Assembly: GCF_003385455.1 (NCBI RefSeq)
Contig: NZ_QNUF01000013.1
Location: forward strand, 62,001-126,000
Direction: 5' to 3'
Length of the DNA: 64,000 bases
Source of the DNA: Chryseobacterium rhizosphaerae
GTDB lineage: Bacteria; Bacteroidota; Bacteroidia; Flavobacteriales; Weeksellaceae
In this document: one piece after another, positions 51,850-60,346 of the stretch
How the letters are laid out: every line of letters begins with the position of its first letter
How positions within the stretch are numbered: position 1 is the stretch's first letter
Notes under the pieces: generated by a model
The model's database searches: none
What the model saw: the letters and a program-made list of their open reading frames with translations, nothing else
Told to the model about the DNA's origin: nothing
Position numbers and translations under genes: made by a program

Positions 51850-52182
51850 TTAGTGTGAAGAAGAAACAGCTTTCAATCCTACTACAGAACCGATAAGCGT
51901 TACAATAAAAAATACTCTCCAGAAGCTTACAGGGTCCTTAAAGAAGAAAATTCCCATTAAAGCTGTTCCTACAGCTCCAATTCCAGTCCATACGGCATAA
52001 GCCGTTCCAATAGGTAAGGTCTGAGTGGCTTTGATAAGCAAAAGCATGCTTATAGTCATCGTGATCAGAAATCCGGTATACCAAAGGTACATTTCCGTTC
52101 CTGATGTTTCTTTTGCCTTTCCCAAACATGACGCGAAGGCAACTTCAAATAATCCTGCGATAACTAATATGATCCAATTCAT
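51850..52182 (-). CDS. SMR-family multidrug/guanidinium exporter
   Basis: 110 residues, four helices. The conserved Glu of helix 1 is in LFEVAFASCLGKA (E13). LPIGTAYAVWTGIGAVGTALMG is the helix 3 signature. The GLFEVxFA pattern leans towards the SugE/Gdx guanidinium branch rather than EmrE, but this is not decisive. Inner membrane, usually a dual-topology dimer. A Crp/Fnr-type regulator gene lies upstream on the same strand, 233 bp away. Confidence 0.9.
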   Translation of the reverse strand: MNWIILVIAGLFEVAFASCLGKAKETSGTEMYLWYTGFLITMTISMLLLIKATQTLPIGTAYAVWTGIGAVGTALMGIFFFKDPVSFWRVFFIVTLIGSVVGLKAVSSSH

Positions 52183-52415
52183 TTTTGTTAATTTTTCTAC
52201 TGCAAATTTCAGAATTTTAAAGCAAACAAAATTTTACAATTGTTAAAAAATGAGATCGGGGGATATTATACAGAAAGAAGTCGGAGACTGGAAGAAGGAA
52301 GTATATAGATTTTTTAAATAATTGATTTCAATCTTCCGGGATTGAGGAATATGATGAAAAAGTTGAGTACCTGAAATAAGAAAAGGATGGACTTGTAGCT
52401 TACTCCTTCTTTAAG

Positions 52416-52979
52416 CTACTTGATCTCTGCCCGTATCCGGCTCAGGCTTACCTGAGTAATTCCGAGGTAAGAAGCAATATAGCCAAGCTGAACTCTTTTG
52501 AGTAAATCAGATTGATAAAACATAAGATCTTTATAGCGCTCCAAAGATGTTTTAAACTGTCTGGAAATAATCAGTTCCTCAGATTTGATCATTTCAGCTT
52601 CCGCCAATTTTCTTCCCCAGTTGGCAATGTGGATATCCTCATTGAACAGTTTTCTTAAACTTTCGGTTTCCAGCTGGTACAATTCGCAGTCTTCAAGAAG
52701 TTCAATACTCTCGTAACCAGGCTTATCCTCTACATAACTTTTCATGGAAAGGATACACTGACCTTCACTGCCAAACCAAAATGTAATGTCATTTTCTGAA
52801 GTACTGGCATAAGCACGGGCAATACCTTTGCGGATAAAATAAAGGTAAGGGATTACTTTATTGGCTTCCATCAAGCAAAAACCTTTAGGATGAGAAACTT
52901 CGGTAATATGTTCTTTTAAACTTTTTTTTGAGGTTTCAGGAAGGAGGTAAATCTGATCAAGAATCTGGTCTATATTCAT
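52416..52979 (-). CDS. Crp/Fnr-family transcriptional regulator
   Basis: 187 residues. N-terminal cyclic-nucleotide-like barrel (about 25-120: YLYFIRKGIARAYASTSENDITFWFG) and C-terminal winged helix (about 145-187) with the recognition segment LGYIASYLGITQVSLSRIRAEI. No Cys cluster for FeS as in Fnr, so the signal is unknown. Upstream of the SMR exporter on the same strand, which suggests that it controls it. The 233-bp gap between them also carries a GGAAGA-rich word stretch (52278-52310) without an inverse partner. Confidence 0.88.
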   Translation of the reverse strand: MNIDQILDQIYLLPETSKKSLKEHITEVSHPKGFCLMEANKVIPYLYFIRKGIARAYASTSENDITFWFGSEGQCILSMKSYVEDKPGYESIELLEDCELYQLETESLRKLFNEDIHIANWGRKLAEAEMIKSEELIISRQFKTSLERYKDLMFYQSDLLKRVQLGYIASYLGITQVSLSRIRAEIK

Positions 52980-53310
52980 ACATATGAATTCTAATATTCA
53001 AAAGTATCGGTTTTAAGTAATGTAATGCAAAATAATCCTATAATTTTTTTGAAATATAAAGAAGAATAAAAGTTGATAAAATTCTTGATGTATTATATCC
53101 TTGGGATGATAGTCCATTGGCTGATCTAATGATTAATCGGATGCCTCAATAAGCAGAGGAATGTCATTTTTCTTATCAGGTTCCCCTTAAAAATTCTTTT
53201 TTGTAATGCTGCATAAAGCCAAATAAGTCTCTTTTTTCTTTTTAAATATGGAGATTCACTCTAAGACCAATTTTGTTTTTACTAACTTTGCAGTTCGTAA
53301 TAATATTTTT
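52980..53310. other. Non-coding spacer between the Crp gene and era
   Basis: 331 bp with no supported gene, repeat or hairpin. The only signal is a -7-like box near its right end. An ATG at 53248 is in frame with era but lies upstream of that box. Confidence 0.5.
53283..53290 (+). promoter_or_regulatory. Probable -7 box of era
   Basis: TAACTTTG matches TANNTTTG and lies between the upstream ATG (53248) and the ATG at 53311, so the latter is the likely start. Confidence 0.6.
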
Positions 53311-54186
53311 ATGCACAAAGCAGGATTTGTAAATATAGTTGGAAAGCCCAATGCCGGAAAATCGACTCTTCTTAACCAGTTGATGGGAGAGAAGTTAGCG
53401 ATTGTAACGCAGAAAGCGCAGACAACGCGTCACAGAATTTTTGGGATTTATAATGAAGATGATCTGCAGATCGTATTTTCTGATACTCCGGGAGTATTGG
53501 ATCCAAAATATGGTCTTCAGGAAAAAATGATGGATTTTGTAAAGGATTCTTTGCAGGATGCTGATGTGTTCTTATTTATTGTAGATGTTACTGATAAAGC
53601 AGAGCCATCAGAGTTTTTAATAGATAAACTGAATAAAATTCCTGTTCCTGTCCTTCTTTTACTGAATAAAGTTGATCAGACTACACAGGAAGGACTTGAA
53701 AAATTAGTAGAAGACTGGCACAATAAAATTCCGAAAGCGGAGATTCTTCCAATTTCTGCACTGAATGCTTTCAATACAGAGGTTATCTTGCCTAAATTAA
53801 AATCTTTACTACCCGAAAACCCGCCTTATTATGATAAAGATCAGTATACGGACAAGCCGGAAAGGTTTTTCGTGAATGAGGCTATTCGTGAGAAAATTCT
53901 TTTGAATTATGATAAAGAAATTCCTTACTCTGTAGAAGTGGTTACAGAACAGTTTAAAGAAAAAGAAGGAATTATTTTTATAGATTCTATTATTTATGTA
54001 GAAAGAGATACCCAAAAAGGAATTATTATTGGGCATAAAGGTGAGGCAATCAAGAAAGTAGGGACTGAAGCACGATTGGATCTTGAAAAATTCTTTTCCA
54101 AGAAAATTCACTTGAATTTATTCGTAAAAGTGAAAAAAGATTGGCGAAAGAACGACAGAGATTTAAAAAACTTTGGTTACAGATAG
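53311..54186 (+). CDS. era: GTPase Era
   Basis: 291 residues from ATG 53311; the upstream ATG would add 21 residues that the family lacks. G1 is VGKPNAGKST (11-19), G2 includes KAQTTRHRI, G3 is DTPGV and G4 is LNKVD. The C-terminal KH domain has GIIIGHKGEAIKKVGTEAR (about 235-255). Era binds 16S rRNA near its 3' end and helps 30S assembly. A DoxX gene follows 67 bp later. Very safe. Confidence 0.96.
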   Translation: MHKAGFVNIVGKPNAGKSTLLNQLMGEKLAIVTQKAQTTRHRIFGIYNEDDLQIVFSDTPGVLDPKYGLQEKMMDFVKDSLQDADVFLFIVDVTDKAEPSEFLIDKLNKIPVPVLLLLNKVDQTTQEGLEKLVEDWHNKIPKAEILPISALNAFNTEVILPKLKSLLPENPPYYDKDQYTDKPERFFVNEAIREKILLNYDKEIPYSVEVVTEQFKEKEGIIFIDSIIYVERDTQKGIIIGHKGEAIKKVGTEARLDLEKFFSKKIHLNLFVKVKKDWRKNDRDLKNFGYR

Positions 54187-54253
54187 ACTAAAAAACGCTG
54201 TAATCCCGTTGTATTAAAAGATTTTTATTACCTTAGTCTAAATTTTTTAGTAA

Positions 54254-54682
54254 ATGAACTATACTGATTCAAATTCCAGCTCAATACTTAAAGATATTAT
54301 TTTATTTGCAGTGAGAGTTTTTGTAGGTTTTGCAATGCTTTCTCATGGGTTTCCAAAGCTTCAGATGCTATTGGAAGGCGGTAAAATTGAATTTTTTGAT
54401 TTTATGGGATTAGGGCCTCAGATTTCCCTTATTCTTACGGTATTTGCGGAATTTGTTTGTTCAATATTACTGATATTAGGGCTTTTCACAAGAATCTCTT
54501 TGGGATTTCTGATCTTTACAATGGCTATTGCGGGCTTTTTTATTCATGGCGCAGATCCTTTTGAAAAGAGAGAGCTGAGTCTTATTTATCTTTCCGTGTA
54601 TCTTCTGCTTATGGCATTTGGTGCAGGCAAGTTTTCAGTAGATCATATGATAGAAAAGAGAAAACGGGCTTCAGATTGGTAA
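54254..54682 (+). CDS. DoxX-family membrane protein
   Basis: 142 residues with four hydrophobic helices (about 14-32, 52-70, 72-92 and 106-124). FVGFAMLSHGFPKLQMLLEGGKIEFFDFMGLGPQISL is the DoxX signature. The family is linked to quinone- or thiol-redox chemistry in membranes, but its role is not settled. It is probably co-transcribed with era, and has a strong terminator. Confidence 0.88.
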   Translation: MNYTDSNSSSILKDIILFAVRVFVGFAMLSHGFPKLQMLLEGGKIEFFDFMGLGPQISLILTVFAEFVCSILLILGLFTRISLGFLIFTMAIAGFFIHGADPFEKRELSLIYLSVYLLLMAFGAGKFSVDHMIEKRKRASDW

Positions 54683-54704
54683 GCTGATTTCAAAAATAGA
54701 TATA

Positions 54705-54733
54705 AAAGAGCATTGTTTAATGCTCTTTTTTTA
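54705..54733 (+). terminator. Terminator after the DoxX gene
   Basis: AAAGAGCATT (54705-54714), loop GTTT, AATGCTCTTT (54719-54728), T-run. Confidence 0.92.
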
Positions 54734-54827
54734 TTTCCAGTATCGATATAGTGGGATTTGTAAAGGATCTTGTGAGTGAGTGTTTAAAAATTTATTAAAA
54801 ATCACTAAATTCGTGAAAAATGATTTT

Positions 54828-57230
54828 ATGAAGATAAAACTGACTATTTGCCTTCTGGCATTTCTCAATTTTTATGATGCACAGGAAAATATTACGTATC
54901 AAAAACCCTCTGCAGAAATCCTTAAACTTGCAGACTATGATAGGCCGCCCGGTGTTCTGATGAACAACAAAAAAGACTGGGTTGTTTTTATGTATCGTCC
55001 CACTTATAAGACGCTGAGCGATCTTAGCCAGCAGGAGATGAAATTGGGAGGGCTGAGGATTAATCCCGTTACCAATATTGCAAGTACTGCCAATTACCTG
55101 AATAATCTTAAAATCAGGAAGATTAATGATAAGAATGAGGTTCAGGTAAAGAATTTACCGGCAGATGCTAAAATTACATATACTTCTTTCTCTCCGGATG
55201 AAAAAAAACTGGCTTTTACCAATACTACCGCTAAAGGAGTGGAGCTTTGGATTGTAGACATGGAAACAGCTACTGCCAAAAAAATTACAGGAGATGTTTT
55301 GAATGCTAACCTGGGATCACCCTATGTATGGTATAATGATTCCCAGAGCTTATTAATTAAAACCCTTCCTCAAAACAGACCTGCTTTAATTGATTCCAGC
55401 AAGGATCTTCCAACAGGACCTATTGTTTCTACTGCTGATGGAAAAGTATCTCAGAACAGAACATACCAGGATCTTTTAAAGAATCCGCAGGATGAGAAGA
55501 ATTTTGAGGTTCTTACCGCTTCTGAAGTATACAGTGTTGATCTTAACGGAGGTCTTAAAAAAGTAAAAGATCAGGATATGTATACCGGCTTAAGCTTTTC
55601 TCCTGATGGAAATTATTTAATGGCAACCATTATTAAGAAACCATTCTCCTATATTGTTCCTTTAAGCAGATTTCCAATAACAACAACGGTGTACGATATA
55701 AAAGGAAACGCTGTAAAAGTGGTGAATGAAGTTCCCCTGAATGAGATTATGCCGAAAGGTTTTTCATCCGTAAGAACCGGAAAAAGAGATCTGTCATGGA
55801 GAAGCGATGCGCCTTCAACGCTGGTGTTTGCTGAAGCACTTGATGGAGGAGACCAGTCTAAAGCTTCGGAATACAGAGATGAAATCTTTATGTGGGAAGC
55901 TCCGTTTACTGCCGCTCCGAAATCATTCTTCAAAACAAAGCAGAGATATGAAGATGTAAACTGGACCAATGATCATTATGCCGTAGTTTCTGAAGGCTGG
56001 TATGATACCAGAAATACAAAATCTTTCCTTGTCGATTTTAATAACAATGAATCCAAAATAATTGAAGACAGAAATTATCAGGATGTCTACAGTGATCCGG
56101 GAAAATTTAATAGAGTAAAAAACCAATACGGAAGATCAGTTATTGACCTGAAAGGAGGTAAAGCTTATCTTATTGGGGACGGATTTACAAAAGATGGGCA
56201 ACATCCTTTTATTGATGAGATGGATGTGAAATCACTGAAGAAAAAGAGACTGTATACCTCCAACCTTAAAAATACGAAAGAGAGTATCATTGATATTCTG
56301 AATCCTTCAAAAGGAGAGATTCTAACCACTCAGGAATCTCCAAGTTTGTATCCGAACTATTTTAAAAAGAATATTAAGTCTAATAAAACAGAAACGGTAA
56401 CTCATTTTGCCAATCCTTTTGAGAGTATTAAAGATGTTTATAAAGAAGTAATTACCTATAAAAGAAATGATGGTGTTACTCTGACAGGAACACTTTATTT
56501 ACCGGCAAATTACGATAGAAAAGCGAAGAAAGAAAAACTTCCTCTGTTAATTTGGGCTTATCCTACAGAATATAAAGATAAGAATACGGCAGGGCAGAAT
56601 ACCCAGAATCCAAATGAATTTACGTTCCCGTATTACGGTTCTTTCGTATACTGGACAACAAAAGGATATGCTGTTTTGGATGATGCTGCTTTCCCAATTA
56701 TTGGTGAAGGAAAAACTGAGCCTAATGATACCTTCATTCCTCAGCTGGTAGCCAATGCCGATGCTGCCATCAATGCTGTAGATCAGTTGGGATATATCGA
56801 CAAAAAGAAAGTGGCTGTTGGAGGACATTCCTATGGAGCTTTCATGACAGCAAATCTTTTGACACATTCCAATCTCTTTGCCTGTGGTATTGCCAGAAGT
56901 GGAGCGTATAACAGAACACTGACACCTTTCGGATTCCAGAGTGAGCAGAGGAATTACTGGGATATTCCGGAGATCTATAATACCATGTCTCCGTTTATGA
57001 ATGCAGATAAAATGAAAACACCACTTCTTTTGGTGCATGGGGATGCAGACAATAACCCGGGAACTTTCACATTGCAGACAGAAAGATATTTCCAGGCGCT
57101 GAAAAACCTGGGAGCCCCGGTTAAAATGGTTCTTCTTCCAAAAGAATCACATGGATACCAGGCGAAAGAAAATATCTTACATCTTTTATGGGAGCAGGAT
57201 CAGTTCCTTGAAAAATGTTTGAAGAAATAA
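54828..57230 (+). CDS. Secreted S9-family peptidase (prolyl oligopeptidase clan)
   Basis: 800 residues from ATG 54828, which starts a signal peptide (about 1-19, ending FYDAQ). A GTG at 54780 would place 16 charged residues before it and is unlikely. An N-terminal beta-propeller (about 50-520) precedes an alpha/beta-hydrolase domain. The triad is seen as GGHSYGAFMTANLL (Ser about 668), HGDADNNPG (Asp) and ESHGYQ (His). It probably cleaves short peptides in the periplasm. Single gene. Confidence 0.92.
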   Translation: MKIKLTICLLAFLNFYDAQENITYQKPSAEILKLADYDRPPGVLMNNKKDWVVFMYRPTYKTLSDLSQQEMKLGGLRINPVTNIASTANYLNNLKIRKINDKNEVQVKNLPADAKITYTSFSPDEKKLAFTNTTAKGVELWIVDMETATAKKITGDVLNANLGSPYVWYNDSQSLLIKTLPQNRPALIDSSKDLPTGPIVSTADGKVSQNRTYQDLLKNPQDEKNFEVLTASEVYSVDLNGGLKKVKDQDMYTGLSFSPDGNYLMATIIKKPFSYIVPLSRFPITTTVYDIKGNAVKVVNEVPLNEIMPKGFSSVRTGKRDLSWRSDAPSTLVFAEALDGGDQSKASEYRDEIFMWEAPFTAAPKSFFKTKQRYEDVNWTNDHYAVVSEGWYDTRNTKSFLVDFNNNESKIIEDRNYQDVYSDPGKFNRVKNQYGRSVIDLKGGKAYLIGDGFTKDGQHPFIDEMDVKSLKKKRLYTSNLKNTKESIIDILNPSKGEILTTQESPSLYPNYFKKNIKSNKTETVTHFANPFESIKDVYKEVITYKRNDGVTLTGTLYLPANYDRKAKKEKLPLLIWAYPTEYKDKNTAGQNTQNPNEFTFPYYGSFVYWTTKGYAVLDDAAFPIIGEGKTEPNDTFIPQLVANADAAINAVDQLGYIDKKKVAVGGHSYGAFMTANLLTHSNLFACGIARSGAYNRTLTPFGFQSEQRNYWDIPEIYNTMSPFMNADKMKTPLLLVHGDADNNPGTFTLQTERYFQALKNLGAPVKMVLLPKESHGYQAKENILHLLWEQDQFLEKCLKK

Positions 57231-57236
57231 TAAAAA

Positions 57237-57265
57237 GAAGGCTGTTGAAAAACAGCCTTCCTTTT
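57237..57265 (+). terminator. Terminator of the S9 peptidase gene
   Basis: GAAGGCTGTT (57237-57246), loop GAAA, AACAGCCTTC (57251-57260), then T-rich. Confidence 0.9.
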
Positions 57266-57305
57266 ATGTATAACAGGATTATAATAAATGAATTATTACC
57301 TTATC

Positions 57306-57995
57306 CTAGAGGTATTTCAGAATTTCGTCAATACTTTCCAATTCCATGAAATTGGGATGTTCTAAATTAACATCATGCTGTTCATGGCTCCAGGTAACAT
57401 GGTAAGGAATATGGGCTGCCGATCCTCCAATTTCAAGTACCGGTAAAATATCTGATTTTATAGAGTTTCCAAGCATTAAAAAGTTCTCCGGCTGGCAGTC
57501 AAGATGCTTCAGTAATTTTTTATAATCATTCTCTTTCTTGTCACTCATGATTTCAATATGATGAAAAAACTCCTGTAATCCTGAATTTTTTAATTTTCGC
57601 TCCTGATCCAGCAGATCACCTTTAGTGGCAACAACCAGTCTGTATTTTCCTTTCAGGCTTTCGAGGGTTTCTGTAACCCCATCCAGAAGTTCAATAGGTT
57701 TTTGCAAAAGGTTCTGTCCCAGTTCAATGGCTTTGTTCACTAGCCGCAGGGAAGCGGTGTTGTTGGTAACTCTGCCTATCGTTTCAATCATACACAGCAT
57801 AAATCCCTTTACCCCATATCCATATAAATGCAGATTTTGCATTTCAGTTTTAAACAATTCCTGCGATACGGAATGCTGCGGCAGATAGTCCTCAAGAAGT
57901 ACACAGAATTCTTTTTCTGCTTCCTGAAAATAAGGTTCATTGATCCATAGGGTATCATCTGCATCAAAGGCAATGGTTGTTATGTGATTATTCAT
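57306..57995 (-). CDS. HAD-superfamily hydrolase
   Basis: 229 residues from ATG 57995; a TTG at 58022 is in frame but less likely. The first motif reads IAFDADDTLW (about 8-17), i.e. DxDDT as in many family members. The second is VVATKG, the Lys is in MSDKKENDYKKLL, and MLGNSIKSDILP supplies the final acidic motif. An alpha-helical cap lies at about 20-95. Substrate unknown. Cytosolic. It is divergent from a Crp-type regulator with a 76-bp shared promoter region. Confidence 0.87.
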   Translation of the reverse strand: MNNHITTIAFDADDTLWINEPYFQEAEKEFCVLLEDYLPQHSVSQELFKTEMQNLHLYGYGVKGFMLCMIETIGRVTNNTASLRLVNKAIELGQNLLQKPIELLDGVTETLESLKGKYRLVVATKGDLLDQERKLKNSGLQEFFHHIEIMSDKKENDYKKLLKHLDCQPENFLMLGNSIKSDILPVLEIGGSAAHIPYHVTWSHEQHDVNLEHPNFMELESIDEILKYL

Positions 57996-58071
57996 TTTAG
58001 TTTTGTAATTTTCTGTCGACAAAATTCAGCATAAAAAATAAATCAACCAAGGACATTTGTCCCGGACCAGC

Positions 58072-58635
58072 ATGTTAAGAACGAATCATACATTTTTAAA
58101 CTATCTCGAAGATCTATACACAAAACAGGAGAATAAGGAAGATATTGCCGTGAACTCTTTTTCCAGAGGAGAAAAAATAACAGTACAGGGTGAGCAGCTC
58201 TCCAGGGTTATCCTGATTAAAAAAGGAGTGGTCAAATGTTTTTTAATGGAAGAAAACGGGAAAGAATATATTGTTGAATTTTTGGGAAGCGGAGAAATTA
58301 TCGGGGAAGTAGAGGTGATCAAAAATACCAATTGTTTATGCAGTGTTGAAGCCCTATCAGAAGTAGAGGTTTATGCAGTGGGTATTCCTTTTTTCAGGTC
58401 CTTGATTAAAAATGATCTCCGTCTGAATAACCTACTGTTGGAATCCTTCGCAGAACGGATTATTAATACTTCCAGCAGAGCTTCTTATCAACAACTTTAC
58501 ACCACGGAACATACTTTAACCCAGCTCATAAAAATGCAGGAAAAACAAGGTATTCAAATTTCTAAAGAAGATATGGCGGCTTATCTGGGAATAACGGTAA
58601 GAAGTTTAAACAGGATTTTAAAAGATTTGAAATAG
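58072..58635 (+). CDS. Crp/Fnr-family transcriptional regulator
   Basis: 187 residues from ATG 58072; a TTG at 58057 would add five. The cNMP-binding-like barrel (about 20-125) includes SRGEKITVQGEQLSRVILIKKGVVKCF and LGSGEIIGEVEVI. The winged helix ends with EDMAAYLGITVRSLNRILKDLK. It has no FeS Cys cluster. It shares a 76-bp region with the HAD gene on the other strand and may regulate it; this is inferred from position. Confidence 0.86.
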   Translation: MLRTNHTFLNYLEDLYTKQENKEDIAVNSFSRGEKITVQGEQLSRVILIKKGVVKCFLMEENGKEYIVEFLGSGEIIGEVEVIKNTNCLCSVEALSEVEVYAVGIPFFRSLIKNDLRLNNLLLESFAERIINTSSRASYQQLYTTEHTLTQLIKMQEKQGIQISKEDMAAYLGITVRSLNRILKDLK

Positions 58636-58758
58636 AAGAATATCAAGTTATATAAGTTTGTTTTGAGATTTGTATTAAAATATTTAGGGGTTCGTTTTAT
58701 TTAAGTATTGAAATTTGAAAATAAGCTTTGTTTATTAAGGGGTGTTTTTAAAATTTAG

Positions 58759-58766
58759 TATTTTTG
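58759..58766 (+). promoter_or_regulatory. Probable -7 box of the GNAT gene
   Basis: TATTTTTG matches TANNTTTG, 24 bp before the ATG. No -33 TTG lies at a normal distance. Confidence 0.5.
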
Positions 58767-58790
58767 TATTGAAAAGTTGAATCAAGATCA

Positions 58791-59294
58791 ATGGAAAAAT
58801 TAAAGTTCAGAAATGCTGAGAGGGCTCATTTAAATAAAATTGTGGCCATTTACAATTCAACAATTGCTTCAAGGATGGTAACTGCAGATGTAGAAGAAGT
58901 TTCCGTGGAAAGTAAGCAAGAGTGGTTTGAGGAGCATAACCCTGAAACAAGACCGCTGTGGATCGTTCAAGATGCTGAAGGTCAGATCATAGGATGGGTA
59001 AGTTTCAGCTCATTCCATGAAAGAGCTGCGTACAGCGGAACGGTAGAGGTAAGCATTTATCTGGATGAAAGCTGCAGAGGAAAAGGCTATGGAAAAACAA
59101 TCCTTGAGTATTGTATTGATAATGCCGCAAAATTTGGAGTACATAATCTCGTGGCACTTATTTTCCTTCATAACGAACCCAGTTTAAAGCTATTCCGACA
59201 CTTCGGATTTGAAGATTGGGGAACCCTTCCCAATGTAGCCATTCTGGATGGAATTGAAAGAAGTTTAAAGATTCTTGGGAAAAAGATTGGATAA
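58791..59294 (+). CDS. GNAT N-acetyltransferase, phosphinothricin-acetyltransferase-like
   Basis: 167 residues. The acetyl-CoA loop is VSIYLDESCRGKGYGKTIL (about 88-106, RGKGYG). The start FRNAERAHLNKIVAIYNSTIASRMVTADVEEVS and GWVSFSSFHERAAYSGTVEVS fit the PAT/YncA-like group, which acetylates phosphinothricin or methionine derivatives. Drug resistance should not be assumed. Cytosolic. Convergent with the GLPGLI gene over a shared terminator. Confidence 0.88.
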   Translation: MEKLKFRNAERAHLNKIVAIYNSTIASRMVTADVEEVSVESKQEWFEEHNPETRPLWIVQDAEGQIIGWVSFSSFHERAAYSGTVEVSIYLDESCRGKGYGKTILEYCIDNAAKFGVHNLVALIFLHNEPSLKLFRHFGFEDWGTLPNVAILDGIERSLKILGKKIG

Positions 59295-59347
59295 ATATTG
59301 ACAATAGTCAAAAATCTTTGAGAAAACAATCCTAAAGCATATCAATT

Positions 59348-59392
59348 AAAATCAGTTGTTTTTTTTAGTAAGAAACAACTGATTTTGTTTTA
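59348..59392. terminator. Terminator between the GNAT and GLPGLI genes
   Basis: AAAATCAGTTGTTT (59348-59361) pairs with AAACAACTGATTTT (59373-59386); flanks suit both directions. Confidence 0.85.
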
Positions 59393-59429
59393 TAATGGGA
59401 TTGCTTCGATTGCTTCTTTAGATAAAGTA

Positions 59430-60257
59430 TTATTTACTTTTGAATACCGGTTCCTTATCCTTTTCAATATAGATATATCGTCCTTTAATGCCTTTCTGAA
59501 GCATCTCTTTTTTCTTATTAAGTTCTTCGATAGATTCTACGCTTTCATTTTTAAAAGTTGCTTTTTGCCCGTTTTTTATTTTTTCTGAAAACATTCTCGT
59601 AGGATTTTGGTAAATATCTGCAATATATGTATTGAATTTTTCGTTCGTTATAGGAATGGCAGGTTTTCCATAATGGGTTTCCACAAATTCTTTGGTATCA
59701 TAATAAGTATCAAGTTTCTTATTGTTGATCAGTTTATACACAAAATTTTTGTCAGTATCTTCCAGGATAAAGATCAACCCCGGAAGTCCACGGAATTTAT
59801 AAGGACCTTCCTTGATATTCACATCATTGGAGAACCAGGCGTTCCAGGTTCTGCCTCCAAAATCTGTGGTAGCTTTCTGAAGTGTATAGCCGTTGTATTG
59901 CTGGGTTTCCTGCAGCAGCTTCCATTTCATTTCATCATTTGTTTCTACAACAAAATAATCAAAAAAGTCTCTGTACCATTTGTTTTTGAAAGAATCGGGT
60001 TTTCTTTCGATGACCTGGTCGGTTTTTGTACTGTAGCGGGAAACGGCTTCATGAGCCTGTTTGTTTATAGAGTCATAATCGGCAAAGGTTTTATCATAAA
60101 ATGTAACAGATTTTGGATTGATATCCAGATTCATCATATTTTTTCTGTATTCTTCTGAAGCATCTTTCCGGTACTGAAGTTCATAGGTGAATCTATTGGT
60201 TTGCCCCTGGTAAAAAGATCCTGCGGATAAAGTAAGCAGGAATAATATTTTTTTCAT
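59430..60257 (-). CDS. GLPGLI-family exported protein
   Basis: 275 residues with a signal peptide (about 1-18, ending FYQGQ). The family motif appears as KFRGLPGLIFIL (about 160-170), preceded by TTDFGGRTWNAWFS with the conserved Trp residues. The family is confined to Bacteroidota; genes are often near TonB receptors, but none is seen here. Function unknown. Probably periplasmic. Confidence 0.88.
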   Translation of the reverse strand: MKKILFLLTLSAGSFYQGQTNRFTYELQYRKDASEEYRKNMMNLDINPKSVTFYDKTFADYDSINKQAHEAVSRYSTKTDQVIERKPDSFKNKWYRDFFDYFVVETNDEMKWKLLQETQQYNGYTLQKATTDFGGRTWNAWFSNDVNIKEGPYKFRGLPGLIFILEDTDKNFVYKLINNKKLDTYYDTKEFVETHYGKPAIPITNEKFNTYIADIYQNPTRMFSEKIKNGQKATFKNESVESIEELNKKKEMLQKGIKGRYIYIEKDKEPVFKSK

Positions 60258-60295
60258 GATGATTAATTAGCGGAGGCAAATGTAACAAAATCTAA

Positions 60296-60326
60296 TAAAA
60301 AAACGCAGAGCTTTATGCCCTGCGTT
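60296..60326 (-). terminator. Terminator of the MATE gene
   Basis: AACGCAG (60302-60308) pairs with CTGCGTT (60320-60326). On the minus strand a T-run follows. Confidence 0.85.
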
Positions 60327-60346
60327 GATGTTTTCATACGTTTTAT

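Noticed and set aside
52278..52310. Another word palindrome
   Set aside because: The purine-rich GGAAGA words are present but no inverse arm could be found in the spacer, so it is not counted with the others.
56547..57038. 163-residue open frame on the minus strand
   Set aside because: Antisense to the catalytic domain of the S9 peptidase; no motif.
59607..60158. 183-residue open frame on the plus strand
   Set aside because: It lies fully antisense to the GLPGLI gene, which has a signal peptide and family motif; the frame has no recognisable domain.
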